Below, in pieces: positions 49,693 through 62,550 of a stretch of 64,000 bases of DNA. The DNA is from Oxyruncus cristatus (Eukaryota; Chordata; Aves; Passeriformes; Cotingidae). Numbering within the stretch: position 1 is the first letter of the stretch; each line of letters opens with the position of its first letter. Under the pieces are notes generated by a model. It worked only from the letters and a program-made list of their open reading frames with translations, was not told where the DNA came from and did not search any database. Location: NCBI GenBank assembly GCA_013399855.1, contig VXAY01006085.1:854685-918684 (forward strand), read 5' to 3'. Position numbers and translations under genes: made by a program.

Positions 49693-52600
49693 GATACTGG
49701 GAAGCAATAGGGACAATATAGTTTTCTTTAAGTCTAATCTCCCTTGATAACAGAATTTCTACCAGCAAGGTTTTCCATAATGTTAAGGTACTAATAATTT
49801 AGAACTCCACAGTAACTGAATGAGTGTGTGCTTCTTTGCATATGTAATCCCCAAAGTGTGATTTAGAAGGTACCTATAAATATATTTATTCTATTAACAT
49901 GTTGAAAGAACAAGGTAAGCAAAAATTGTTGTTAACATTCCTGCTAATAATACATACTCACCTGAGATAACACTTCTCATTTATATTTTCTATTGGCTAA
50001 ATATCAAGAGACTTCCCTGTGCAGCAAGCTGGCTTTCTGGATCTGGTATGAAAGCATCTGTCTTTCCCTATGGGAACAGCTGTACGGATTCCAACATTAC
50101 AGGATTCTTGTAAGTTATGGATTGCAACAACATACCTAGAACTCAGATGTAACCCTAAGTCACTGGCTCAAAGTCATGCAAAATTTGTAGCAGAGCAAGA
50201 AATCTGAATGATATTCCAATACCCTAAATATTTTATCCATGAACAATCTGTCCTCTTGTCTTCCTACTAACCTTCTTTCCCAAATAAGCAGTAAGATGTA
50301 ACAAAATCCCACGGCTATTTCTCACAACTTCAATAAAATTAGGGTCATGATGTTAGCTGGCATTTACATGTTCAGGCATAGAACCTCAATTCATGCCATA
50401 TTAATCTCTAATAGATTAAATACATAAAAAATAAGCACATATTCTAGACATCTCAGTGCCCATTGAAAGACATCTAGACAGCAAGATTAAGTGCCCATGC
50501 AGCTCGACAAACCAGTAACTTTGCTTTCATTCTCAATATGGCTATGCACCTCAACCTTCCACCTATAAACTGAAGCTGAGTAAACTAAACTTTAGAAATA
50601 CTATTTTTTTTATTTTAATAAAGTATTGGTTGACTTTTAAATTAACTAATATTAATATTGTAAAATCTGAATCTTCTTTTTCTCTTCACTTCATGTCACA
50701 CTAAGCAGAACTTTTCAGTGGCTTACACACTCACAAATTAAAGGATCATTTGTACTTCTATAGTTGAAATTTTAAAAGTTAAAGTATGGAAGTTAGAAAG
50801 TACAGTTTTGGGGGTGAAATAGCATCTTATGGACCAATGAGCATACTAGTGATGCTGCACCAATAATTTATAGCTGTCAAGGAAAAAAAGATCTTGAGTG
50901 GTGTGAAATTTTAGCTGTTTTGTTAGCCCATGATTTTAGGTTCAGGAACTATTGGCAGAAAGCCCAGAAACTTTGGACTGCTGCTGGAAGGCCCTGTCAA
51001 ATGCTCCTCTGTTTATTTTCTTTGTCTTATAGACAGTTTTGTTACAGAAAAAGAATGACATAATTTCTGAGAAATTTGCTATTCAGAGTCTTTGATTTTA
51101 TTTTCCATAATAATGAAAGAAATAGAGATTGAGGGGTTTTATTTGGGCTTTGCTTTGTGCTGAGGATGTGTAGATAGCTGAATATTGTGATAGTTCAGAC
51201 TCAGCTCTCTGTTAAATGCTTGAACTCACAGTAACAATTTTCTTTTTTCTTCTTTCTTATGAATACAAGGGTAAAGGAGAAGGGAAACACTACTGAAAAT
51301 ACTAAAATGACTAAACTAAAGTTATATGAATATATATATGTGTATTTATATACAGTTAGAATATTATGATATAGTAAAAGGGACTGTGAATACTCTTTCC
51401 CGAAGGGAAAGCAAAAAAGGGAAAGGAAAAGTCAAAACAGATATGAACAATCGAAACTCGAGGGTAACTGATAAAGAATGAGTAAAAGAAAATCTTTCTA
51501 TTTTTCTTGAGAAAGTAGAATCACGCCAAATGATTGTCTGACAGTAGAGAATCTATGCTTTCAGATCTACTGGAAGAGAAGAAGGGAAGATGTTTCTCTC
51601 CCTTCTTATTTATATCTTTGTTCATGTAAAAAACAGGATGGAATACCTGACTTCTCTAGTTTCAACCTGGTATCCAAGGAAGACCTATATCAAACTATCA
51701 CAATTATCAAATAATAAAATTCCAGGCAACTGAAATATCATAAAAGTAAATATTTGGGCTGTTGATTTTCCTCCATTTTTTTTGGTTTCCTCTATGTTTT
51801 TTTTATTCCTGTCAGAAAATAGTATCTTTACTAACTGTAATTCACAGAATAATTGCATTGCGGAGGCGCTACAACAGAGATGCTGGACAAGATCAGTAGT
51901 GCATACAATACTTGATTTAGCTTTTAGCAAAAGTGTCAGCTATATTAACACTAATGAAAACCATGCCTACTGATCCACTTCTTGAGGACTTGACCTTGCA
52001 AACTATAGGTATTTATGTGAAGAACTCCAAATATTTCTGTCGATTATTCTCAGTACCAGATGAGAATCACAGGAGTGATTCACAGGAGTGAATCCTTCCT
52101 ACATCTGTCGCTTCCCTGAGAGTGAGTCCGGTTTACATAGATCAATGATACAACCTTATTCTCTTTTCTGATCTCTTTTCTTCCACAGTAAACTTAAAGG
52201 GAGTGAAAGTAATTATATAATATGGAGAAATCATAGTAATTCTATAATTTACTTACTGAACTATTTAGAAGTACTCCCTTAAATTTATCTCAGCCTACAC
52301 AAACAGATGAGATATGTGTACAGCAACTTTACCATTGTCAGCATGGAAACATAAATATCTTTACATGACGCCTATGCATCTGGCACTAGGTTTAGAAAAG
52401 TGCCATGTTTAACATGCCTTTTACAAACCCTTCATATTTAAACAGTCTTAAATTGTTCCTTTTTTCTGGCTTTGACCTGGGTTTGTGTGTATTTCTCAGT
52501 TCTAGATTTAAGAAAAAACAATTAATGCTTGTGATGAATGAGCTTTTGTATATGCATTTGACGGCAGGAATCTGATTTGCACTTAGTTCTCTTGGAAATG

Positions 52601-53166
52601 TGCTGTGTTAGCTAATAATTCCTTGGATCATGCTTTTCATGTGTAATGCTTATGAAATCTTTACAGAATGCATAGCTAAGCACTTTCCACAATCCTACTT
52701 TCATCTTATTTCCATGAATGAACGCATGTGTTTTCAGTAAAATGTCCATTCACCATGGGGATTTCAGATTTTCTGCCCTTTCATATGAACTGAGATTTCT
52801 CTCCACACCGTATTAACTGTGTTCCCCAGGGTACTTTTGCCTTCAGGATATAAGCAAATTCTGACAGATCTTTCAGTTGTAGGTGCAGGGTCTTTTGCCC
52901 CAAATTTCTCAAAACTGGCTAGAGAAAAATCTCTCAAACCTTTTATAACCTCTAGAGTTTAAATACCATCATGTTTACGCTTAATCAAGACTTAATAATT
53001 AGCTCCATATAGCAACAGAATACATATGACTCTCTAAAATGTGATCAACAATTTACATGTTGCTATGAAATATAAAAATTAATATACAAATGAAAAAGTC
53101 ATGATTACTTTAAAACAATATCTAAACTGTTAGAAAAGGCTGTGTTTTTCCCAAATTGGATTAAGC
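49693..53166. other. AT-rich unique DNA, no gene seen
   Basis: No gene or interspersed repeat recognised. A small tandem duplication of TCACAGGAGTGAT lies near 52067-52092. Confidence 0.55.
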
Positions 53167-53738
53167 ATATTATCACCAGCTAGACAAAGGAGGTGACTGT
53201 CCCACTCTACTCTGCGCTGGTGTGGCCTCAATTCAAGTCTGTGCAGTTTTGGATGCCACAACATAAGAAAGATATAGAGCTATTAGACAGTGTCCAAAGG
53301 AGGACTATGAATATGGTGAAGAGCCTGGGGGGGAAGCTGTATGAGGAACGGTTGAGGTCACTTGGTCTACTCAGCCTGGAGAAGAGGAGACTGAGGGAAG
53401 ACCTCACTGAAGTTTACAACTTTCTCACGAGCGGAAGAAGAGGGGCTGACGCAGATCTCTTCTCTGGTGACCAGTCACAAACAGTTCACAAGGGAATGGC
53501 CTGAAGTTGTGTCTGAAGGTTTAGGCTGTATATTAGGAAAAAAAGTTTCTTCACCCAGAGGGTGGTTGGGCACTGGAACAGCCTCCTCAGGGAAGTGGTG
53601 ACAGCACCAAGCCTGACAGAATTCAAGGACCATTTGAACAATGCTCTCAAGCACATGGTGTGATTCTTGGGGTGGTCTGTGCAAGGCCAGGAGTTGGACT
53701 GGATGATCCTTGTGGGTTGATGATCTTCTCATAGACTG
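53167..53738 (+). mobile_element. CR1 LINE 3' fragment without terminal microrepeat
   Basis: The 103-codon frame at 53193-53504 reads as the CR1 RT C-terminus: V-P-L-Y-S-A-L-V-W-P, Q-H-K-K-D-I-E-L-L-D-S-V-Q-R-R and [15 protein letters not shown]. The 3' UTR follows (53500-53710). The usual ATTCTATG tail is missing; after 'gatgatccttgtgggt' the sequence departs from CR1. It abuts an oppositely oriented CR1 piece at about 53745. Confidence 0.9.
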
Positions 53739-53741
53739 ATA

Positions 53742-55080
53742 TTAACCTGAGCAGTCTGTGAGTTGCCAAGTTCTCCTTTTCCCCCTTTTGAAGGGGATGT
53801 GTTTTCCTTTTTACATTCATCAGGAATGCTCCCCAAATTCTATGATCATTCAAAGCTGATAGAAATATTCTTACAATTCTATCAATTAGCTTTCTCAGCA
53901 CCCCTGGATGATTCCCAGATGGTAATTCTGATCCCATGGGCTTTTCTAGGTCCAAGTTGTTGAAGTGTACCACTCTCCTACTGCGCTCCAGTCCTCAGAC
54001 AGACTGTCCTGATAAGATCAGGGACCTGGGAGGACAGTGATGTTGCTAGCTCCCCTATGTGATTCAGCAGTGGTCCCACATTTACCTCAGCTTTCCTTCT
54101 GCTGCTCAGTCACTTAACACAATACTTCTTGTTGCTCCTCATGATGACCACTATGTTCAACTCCCACTGAATCCTCTCAATTTCCATGTCTGATGGCCTT
54201 CTGTTCTATTTTTAAGCTTAGTCAGGAGACCTTTTTTCATACATGCTGGCCTTCTGCCACACCTCCTGCATATAAGAATAGACCATTTGAGTCTGAAGGA
54301 AGTTATCCTTGAAGATCGTCTAGTTCTCTTGAAGCTCTTTTCCCTGAAGGCAGTGTCCCACAGTGCCCTGCCCGGCTGATCCTTAAACAAGCTGAAATGC
54401 ATTTCCTCGAAGCTTAGGGCTGTGATTCTTGTAGTTCCCTTACTTCTCTCAGGATTTAAACACCACAAACTCATGGTTGCTTCATCTAAGGGTGTACTTA
54501 ACCTCCACATCCCTGATCAATTACTCCTTGTCTGTGAGAAACAAGTCCAGATGAGTCTCTCTCCTAGCCAGATCATCAATCACCTCTATCATGAAATTGT
54601 TATCAATACACTCTAGAAATCTCCTAGCTTGCTTGTGCCAGGACTATTATCAGATGTCAGGATAGTTAAAGTTTCCAAAGTACCAGGTTCTGTGAACACG
54701 GGGTTTTCTCCTATTGCTTAAAATGACCATTTCTATTTTTTCTTCTTGACTCTTTGTCATGAAGTCAGATTTAATATGTCTTGCTCTGTTCTGTTATCCA
54801 CACTCATATGTTTTTACTCACTCGTAACCCATTTCAAGACAAAACTCCATGCATCCAGGTTCCTCCTTTGTATAGAGTGCAAATGCTCCCCTCATCTCAT
54901 TTTCTAGAAGTAGACAGGAAAGTTCCTTGTCACATTCAGGATACTGGGGAGACTGCCAACAGTTTTGAGAGACTTTTAAATAAGTGTCTTCAGTTTGCTG
55001 ATCTCAAGAAACTTCATGCTCAAGAAACATCTGCTTCTCTCTTGCAAAAGTTCTACCGCTTATATTTCTGTTCCAGTTGA
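53742..55080 (-). mobile_element. CR1 LINE ORF2 fragment, endonuclease to early RT, antisense
   Basis: Read on the minus strand, the sequence passes from the endonuclease domain to the start of the reverse transcriptase. A G-N-F-N-Y-P-D-I segment (the endonuclease G-D-F-N motif; G-N-F-N at 54665-54676) is followed by the linker region in the 117-codon frame at 54157-54510, with W-S-I-L-I-C-R-R-C-G-R-R-P-A-C-M and L-L-T-K-L-K. The early RT part lies at about 53742-53973, containing L-E-K-P-M-G-S-E. The part above 54700 is weaker but compatible with upstream endonuclease sequence. Stops and frame changes are frequent. The 3' half and 3' UTR are absent, so this is not a simple 5' truncation; it was broken or rearranged after or during insertion. 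Confidence 0.8.
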
Positions 55081-55440
55081 GAAAACATTAACCATGATTG
55101 CAATACCAGCCCAAATCATATTCAGCACTGGACCACCTTAAATTTTTTAAAATTGTTACAGAGTGCCTCTTCAAAATTGTTTTTGGAGAGTCATTCTACC
55201 TTTTTTTTTAATAGATTCTTGTCAACCTATATATTTCAGTAGTCTAAGTACTGTCTGACTAATGGTGCATTAGTCTACTGAACTGAGATTAATTTATGGC
55301 GTGCTGTGAAGACATAAGTGTAAGCAAGGGGTAAACATTTGTTGTTTTAACACATGGGCATTTATGGAACCACAGGCTTTTAGCAAAAAAATCACACTTT
55401 CCACTTCGTACTAAGACTCTAAGAAACATATATATACTGC
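55081..55440. other. Unique spacer between CR1 fragments
   Basis: AT-rich sequence with a T9 run near 55201 and no recognised feature. Confidence 0.5.
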
Positions 55441-55819
55441 CTCTTCTTGGAGAAAAGAAGGCTGAGGTGTGACCTCATCGCAGCTGACACCTTCCTAAGA
55501 GAGGGCAGTGTGGGGGGAGATGCTGATCTCCTCTCTATGGGGACCAGTGATAAGACACAAGGAAATGGAATGAAGCTGTGTCAGGGGAAGTTCAGATTGG
55601 ACATTAGGCAAACATTTTTTACTGGGAGGTTGGTCAGTCACTGGAACAGGTTCCCCAGGGAAGTAGTCATGGCATCAAGTCTGTCAGAGTTTGAGGAGCA
55701 TCTAGACAGTGCTCTGAGTCATGTGGTTTAGTTTTATGTTTTTCTTTGAGGACCAGGAATTTGGATTCAATGATCCTAATGGATCCTTTCCAACTCGATA
55801 TTCTATGATTCTGTGATTC
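55441..55819 (+). mobile_element. CR1 LINE 3' end
   Basis: The 94-codon frame at 55447-55731 carries E-K-R-R-L-R-C-D-L-I-A-A-D, then F-R-L-D-I-R-Q-T-F-F-T-G-R and W-N-R-F-P-R-E-V-V, the CR1 C-terminal pattern. The 3' UTR ends with 'attctatgattctgtgattctt'. The 5' end is truncated. Open reading through the whole C-terminal piece suggests a moderately recent insertion. Confidence 0.92.
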
Positions 55820-56757
55820 TTAGTGCAATTATGTAAAACCTTGCCAGTACAGCTTTTTTTTTTGATTTAACCTTCTGTAACAAGTTTATTGCTAGCATTT
55901 TCAAATTTTTGTTCAAATGAAAGTGTAAAAAATACAATAGTCATAATGAGTTGTATTCTCTAGAGTACTCTAGAACTTTGGTGACTTATAAGTTTTGGGC
56001 AGATCTTCCAAAGTCATGTGGTATAACCTACCTGCTTTGCAGATAAGAGAGCAGCAACAGAACCAAGAGGTATGAGTGCATTAGGAAATCACATCTAAGA
56101 TAGCCCTTCAAAACCCAGTACTTTCTCCACATTGTGCACATGAAGGTCTAGAAAGGGTGATTGTTCCCTTAGATATTGGCTTCTGGGTTACTGCCCAAGT
56201 CTTCAACAGTACAAACATCAGTTTTCACCCCTGTATCTAACTCCAGCTTGCACAACTTATTTATTTTCTGTTCAAACAATATTTAAGATAGAAAAGTGTA
56301 GCTGCAAAGAATTCTGTACATCTGATATTGAGAAACTTATCTTACTTTCTGAAGATCCTGTGTGAGCATCAAATAAAAATCACTAACAAATCTGATTTAG
56401 AAGCCATTGATTCACTGATTTCCTCTAAGAGAACTTATATAACCTAACATGAGACTCATCATCTTTTGCCACTGAATAGTTCATGGAAGACAATATTTTT
56501 TGCTAATGGTACTTAAATCTTACAGTTAAATGAAAAGAAAATTTGAATCAGAACAATCTTATGTGTCAATGTTCCCCAAATTGTTGTGTGGCCACTCTTC
56601 CTACAGTTTTGGAAACACTGTATTATGTTTTTGTTTTCATTCCTGGCCACAGAATTACTAAAAGTTGTTTAAATATAAACACCCACCGTCAAGAGACTTT
56701 TCACTTTTTTATTTTCTGCTTCAGTTTTGTCTACAATAATTTCTCATCATTCCGTCA
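55820..56757. other. AT-rich unique DNA, no gene seen
   Basis: No recognised repeat or gene. Confidence 0.55.
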
Positions 56758-56885
56758 TGATCACAGAATCACAGAATATTCTGAGTTGGAACGGACCCAC
56801 ACCGATCATTGAGTCCAACCCTTAAGCAAATGGCCTGCACGGGGATCAAAGCCACGACCTTGGCGTTATTTGCACCACACTGATA
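56758..56885 (-). mobile_element. tRNA-Ile/CR1 composite SINE (TguSINE1-like)
   Basis: On the minus strand the element starts with GTGTGGTGCAAATAACGCCA and continues through AAGGTCGTGGCTTTGATCCCCGT. This follows tRNA-Ile from the anticodon arm to the acceptor side, including a B-box-like GGCTTTGATCCC (the canonical form is GGTTCGATCCC). A CR1-type tail follows: 'gggttggactcaatgatcggtgtgggtcc', 'ttccaactcagaata' and two ATTCTGTG-like units. This matches TguSINE1, a passerine SINE with a tRNA-Ile head and a CR1 tail. The head is truncated or strongly diverged upstream of the anticodon stem, so the A box is missing or unrecognisable and Pol III transcription is unlikely. Confidence 0.85.
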
Positions 56886-59800
56886 TCACCTCTTACTTTT
56901 TCCTGAGGTTTAGGGCACACACTGGAGCAACATAAAATAATAAAATAGCTAAATTTTTCTTATTTTAATATGGACACTACTTTTAAGGTGGATGGTTTGC
57001 AAAAGCCTAGGAGCAATATTTGTTTGAATTCTTCCATCATGAAGACTTACGAATATCCATACACACACAAACATATTCATATGAGAATATTCTGAATTAC
57101 TACTTTAAATTTCCTACAGGTTGGGGTGGGGTTTTTTGTTTGGTTGGGTTTTTTTTCCTTTTTTTTTTTTTGTCTTTTATTCCAACAAAAAATATAACAG
57201 AAGTTATAGAATATAACAATAGTTTGTGGGCATGGAATTTCCCAATCTTCCACATTTCTTAGTACTATGAAGGCAACTTGCGAAGTTTTTTCCTTCATAA
57301 ATAAATGATTAAATAAGAGTGAACATTAAAAACGAAGTTAAAAAAAAGCCCTGTGACAACTCTGGAGCCAAAGTTTGCACATCTCTATTCAGGCAACATT
57401 GTTAAACACTACATCTATGCCAATGTGCTGTAGCTTGCCAATCTGAGGAAAACAGTGATACTGTTGAACAACATCAGGGGTCCATTGTCTTATTCGCCTC
57501 ATCTTCACTTTGCTTTAATAACTGAACAATTCAAAGACCACAGGTTACTGTAAAATAATCACACATTAGCAGAAAGTGACATAATAATCCCAATTCAGAT
57601 GTGCCATATAATCCCAATTCAGAATTTAGTACCTATCTCTGGGACTTCCACTCTAATGCTCACTTGGAGAATGAAGAGCATCACAATTGGCTCAGACTCC
57701 TATAAAAGCAGATGGATTAATTAATAAGGTCCTTATTTTCTGTCTGTAGTAGCAGTCGTGGTTCTCTGGCCCCACTTCCTAAGCATGCAAAACATGAATA
57801 GTTTAGATGGACCTTTTTTAGGGAAAAAATGGAGCTCTCAGTAAGTATAGCTAGTGTGAATGGACAATTTCTGAACTTCGTCTAATAAGGTATTAGAATG
57901 AGTATTTGTTAATTGAGAATATCATTGCAATTGTCACCTTAGAACTTTGGTTGAAAGAGAATAACCTTTGTGTGTTTTAATATTAGGAGATCAGTTTTAT
58001 AGGAACAGAAAAATAGTTAACATTTGTTAAATGTAACATTACATTTTAAAGACAACATAAAATTATATATGGCAAATAAATAACTTCACCTGGAAGCATG
58101 TTAGATTTTTTTTTTCTATGAACTTAAGAGTTACAGACGGTGAAAGTGTCAAAGGAGGAGTTTGGGTTGACAAATCCATAGCTTAAGTCTTAAATTAATT
58201 ATTTGCATTGGATTTCATGATTTCTAAACTTGGTCTTACCTTTTGGTCCTAAGGGCACCTCTTAAAGTGTCAAGGAAGGTATTGTAGAATAAAGTTGTTA
58301 ACTGACATGCAATGAATAGGTGGTATTCAGTCAAAAGTTCAAAAAAGCTCAGATATGATAGTATGGACATATTGACTTAATGTATGAAGCAACATTAATG
58401 TTGTATCAGTGCAAAAAGGAGAGTAGAAAACAGGTATTTTATAATTAGATTATTAGTTTTCAAAAAATCCCTTTCTAGAAAAGCCTAGAAAACTGGAGGC
58501 TTTGATCTCCCTACTGTGAGAATTAACCAGACCAAAAAAAAAAGACTTAGGAGGCAACAAAAAATTATATATTAGGGAAGAGTGAGTGTGGATTTTTTAG
58601 AAAGAATGGTGATAGCTGTTACACAAAAAGTTTATCATTCTTTCATTCAGTGTAAAAGAGACATATAGCAGATGTCATTTTGGGTACAATGGGATATTGT
58701 GCTTAGGCTTTGGCTGCTGTTTCCAGACTTCTCCCACATCCTGCCCCTTACCTGCTATCCTGGTTAGCCCTATAGAGTTGTCTGGGATACCCTAAGGAAT
58801 CTGTAAGGGCCTTGACTGCATTTATATGGGTGCATCCAGCCTTTACTTCTCAGGAGAACTTAAAGTGAAATAAGACAGACATTCAATATAAGGTAGGGAA
58901 GTCAGGGTAGGACAGTCCATTCCCTTCAAAACATTCTTTTGACTTATTGACTAAATATACACCCACCACCCAACTTTTAAAATGAGCAATTGGTGCTCTT
59001 TAATAGACATTTTTGGGGATTGATTACTGTCATTGTACTTGCCTGTGTCTCTAGAATTGTTATGGTGACAAAAGGTAAAACAAGGATGATTCAGAAGAAA
59101 AGGAGCATTCGTCACAAATCCTGGGCATGTTATTTGGTCCACCTGATGGTTAAGAAAAGAAGTCTATGAACATTATTTTAGCAGATATGGAGACTGATGA
59201 TCAAATAGTCGATTGCAAATCATCCTCTTTTGAAAGCTGTATTCATTCTAGCTTTAAAAATTGGGGCATTAAAATTATTGTTTACACCATATTTTAGAAA
59301 CAAAATGGAAACCATATATTCATATGACAAAAAGGAGAACGATATTTATGGACTGTTAGCCCTTTAAATATTACACTATGTCACATGTCAGAAGTGTTAG
59401 ACATATCACTGAATCATTTCACAACAGCACTGTTCCAATGAACTTTCAAACAGAATTTCACATCTTAACACCATTTTCTTTACTTAAATTAGTGAAACCA
59501 ACTAGCTTCTATTAATAACATTAAAATGCATTTTTTTCTTACAGAGAAATATTTAGGAGTTACTCATTGGTTATTCTAGAGACCATCAGGTTTTGAGCAT
59601 ATATACATGTCCATGTGTTAGTGACAACTTATTAATTATACTTGTCCTTTTTATTTGGTCAAAGACAAGAAAATAAAATAAAAGAACTATAATATGGGAC
59701 TTGATTGTCCCATTATATATATCATATAGTCTTTTGCAACTGTGAAAGGTTAAAGGAGTTTCTGATGGTGTTTTAAATTAATTTTTCATTCACACTGCTT

Positions 59801-59999
59801 TTGTTTATATGAATACAAAAGAGACTCAGCCTTCAGCATCCTCATGTTTTTCCTCTTTCCTATGCTGTTCTTCTAGTTTTTCTTTTTTCCTTTTGCTTTA
59901 GTAATGTACAGAATTTGAAAGCAGTTAGTGAAGATTTCATTATTTTCTTACCATGTTAAGTCCGGTGGAATGAAAACAACCCCATATGCAAGCTAATGG
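56886..59999. other. AT-rich unique DNA with a G/T tract
   Basis: No gene recognised. A G/T-skewed run ending in T12 is at 57118-57172. An imperfect tandem of ATAATCCCAATTCAGA (near 57583 and 57607) was noted. Confidence 0.55.
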
Positions 60000-60290
60000 A
60001 ACAATTTGGGGGATAATTTCTTCAGGTACGGAGTGTCTGACCTCGGGAACCTGACAGATATCACTGCAGCATTATTACCAGTCACTCAGGCCTCCAGGTG
60101 GAATTAAGGAGGCAGGAATGCCCTCGCATTTCAATCTGTGCAGTTAACCTACTTAGATTAGAATCTATTATTTATGGTGATTATCAGCCACTGCAGCTCT
60201 TGTAAATGGCAGTAGGTCAGTGCTTTGATAATAATTAAGGTATTCATTATAGGATAAAAATGGAGGTCAGCTTCACTTCTGCATTTTGAA
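60000..60290. promoter_or_regulatory. Enhancer-like non-repetitive stretch
   Basis: The sequence has balanced composition, several CpGs (for example near 60030, 60044 and 60125), CAGGTG (an E-box) near 60096, and TAATTAAGG and GATAATAATTAAGG-type homeodomain and GATA-like motifs near 60226-60238. No repeat is visible. The strong contrast with the AT-rich flanks makes it a good conserved non-coding candidate; function is inference. Confidence 0.25.
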
Positions 60291-62550
60291 ACAGAATTAA
60301 ACCCAAGGAATTAAACCCAAGACTGAAGAAATTATTGCCATAAAGAACCAACTTGGACGTTTTTCATCTTCTTTATTCTGAAGCTGTTTTTTCACGGCTT
60401 TCTATATTCATGGTAGAAGTAAAAACTAAAAGGTCCCTAATGCCTTCTTTAAAGGAGTTCATTAGAAAGCGGTTAGTGAAGTTTTGTGTATTTTTATTAC
60501 TACTGCATTCTGGAATCAGACACACAATACCTACAGGAGTCTGAAAAATGGGAGGAAATCATGCATGCAAAGCATATCAACTTTGTACAGTTTTCTGTCT
60601 TTTTGATTACATTGCATAATAAAGCCCCCTCTTGTTTGAGAATATACACTACTTTATTCTTTAATAATGCAACTCAAATGTCATACATATCTTACGAAGC
60701 TTATGTTTATAAAATTTGTTAGACAGCAATATGCTAGATGACTCTTAGGGGATTTGGATATTTCTGAACATTGGAAAACCAATAAAACATAGGTAAGGCT
60801 AGCACATTTTCTGCTATTTACCCACTGAACTAAATCTGCTTGAAGATATACCATATATAGAGATTAAAAAGTAGAGGGGGAAATGTTTGCTTTTCACCGC
60901 ATAAAATGATTGTTATGAATCACAAGTTTTTTTAAAATTTTTAGCAAACCATCAGGTTTTAATGGAATCAATTTTAGCCAGTGCCAACTTCCATTTACTG
61001 TAATGTCTAGCCATCAAAATATAATCCAGCATATGGGTCAGAGGTACAGGACAGTAAAAGTGCATAATATTTGTAAATATTAATGTTATGAAAGAATAAG
61101 AAAACTAAGAGTTATATACCTATGTTTTGTTATTTATTCTCTGATATAAGAACTATACTGGTTTGAGAAGCAAGTGTTTTAACTTGTACAAAATTGTGAG
61201 TGTGATTGTCATAACTCAGTTTATCCCATATGCAAAAAAAAAAATTATTTACATCTCTCCATCTATTCCCAATATCCTTCCTAGATTTCTAGTGTATGGA
61301 ATTGTGGAAAATATATAACTACTTGCACTTCCTTACAAATATACACCAATGGACTGGAGACTGATTAGAGAAGAAGAGAATGGACAAAGTCTCCACAGGG
61401 TTGCCTTATACGTAAGTCTAGGAAGATGAAACTGGTATTGGTAAAGTTTCTCTGGCAGAATCAAATTGCAATTTTAGAAAACCATTCCTTTCATGGGATG
61501 TAAGATGGTCTTATCCATCTGTGCTTTACATCAATGTCCTTTAAAGATTGGAAGTAGGCATTTTATTGCTATCTGGGTATGAAACATATTCAGTGTAAAG
61601 GTAAGGACTTACTGATTGTAAAAATCACCTCTAAAAAAAAAGTATTTCAGAAAATATCTTCAAAATTAATACAAATATATCTTATTTTTATTTGTTTTCT
61701 AGAACTTTGAAAATTATTTTGGATAAAATTCCTGCCTTGACCCATTCTAAAACTCAGAAACTATGAAAACCCAACTTATTTTGCAGCAGAGGGCTTTAGA
61801 AGGAGGGAAAAGGAAAACAGATAGCTGTTAGATATCTTAATTTGAAAATGTGGACAGAAAATGGAATTGGAAAATATAGGGGAAGGGAGGAAGAAAGAGA
61901 GAGGGAGTGAGGGAGGTAAGGAGGGAGGAAGAAAAGAGTGTGTATCACTATTGCAAACCTTAATCAAAATACAGTCCACAAAAATGTTTGAATTTTGAAT
62001 AAGCATTGAAATCTGTTTGCACAGGTCAGAGTTTCCAATATGTTTGCAATATTTATCAAGTTGATACTGTGATTGTGTTTTCTATTAATGTTATGTGATT
62101 TCCTAATGAATTCTTTTATAGATTCTGATTTGTCATTAGCAGAAAATGCTGATTCACTCTCCATGTATCAAGACTCTGAAAATGACTAAAACAAAAATCT
62201 AGTCATGATGAACGGGGATAGACAAGTGTTAATGATATCCTTGAGTTTAAATGAAGCTCCCAGGAAACATTCACTTTCAATGGAGTGGCTATCAGTATTT
62301 TTTTCAAAGAAATAATATTGGAGAAAGGCAAGCTCAAAAAATAGCCCATCACAGGGAGTGTACTCCTAGTTAATAATATCATGGGTAGGTTTCCTTGTCC
62401 TTTCTCTTCTGAGAGCTTGAAAGGATTCTTATTTGAGTCGTTAGTTTTCTCTAAAGCATCTTACCTTATTTGACAGAAGTGATGGGAATGGTCTACTGTA
62501 TTTCTTTCCCAAATTTTTCTATCCCATTAAGTTCTTTCCATTTCACTTCC
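60291..62550. other. AT-rich unique DNA with a small tandem and a purine tract
   Basis: A perfect 14-bp tandem duplication (GAATTAAACCCAAG) is at 60294-60321. A purine-only tract with GGGAGG units is at about 61879-61940 and gives a spurious S/P-rich minus-strand frame. No gene seen. Confidence 0.6.

Noticed and set aside
53167..55080. Twin-priming 5' inversion of a single CR1
   Set aside because: The inverted part lies on the wrong side of the sense 3' part for that mechanism.
56758..56885. Functional tRNA-Ile gene
   Set aside because: Only the 3' half resembles the tRNA, the 5' half is absent or diverged, and it continues into a CR1 tail.
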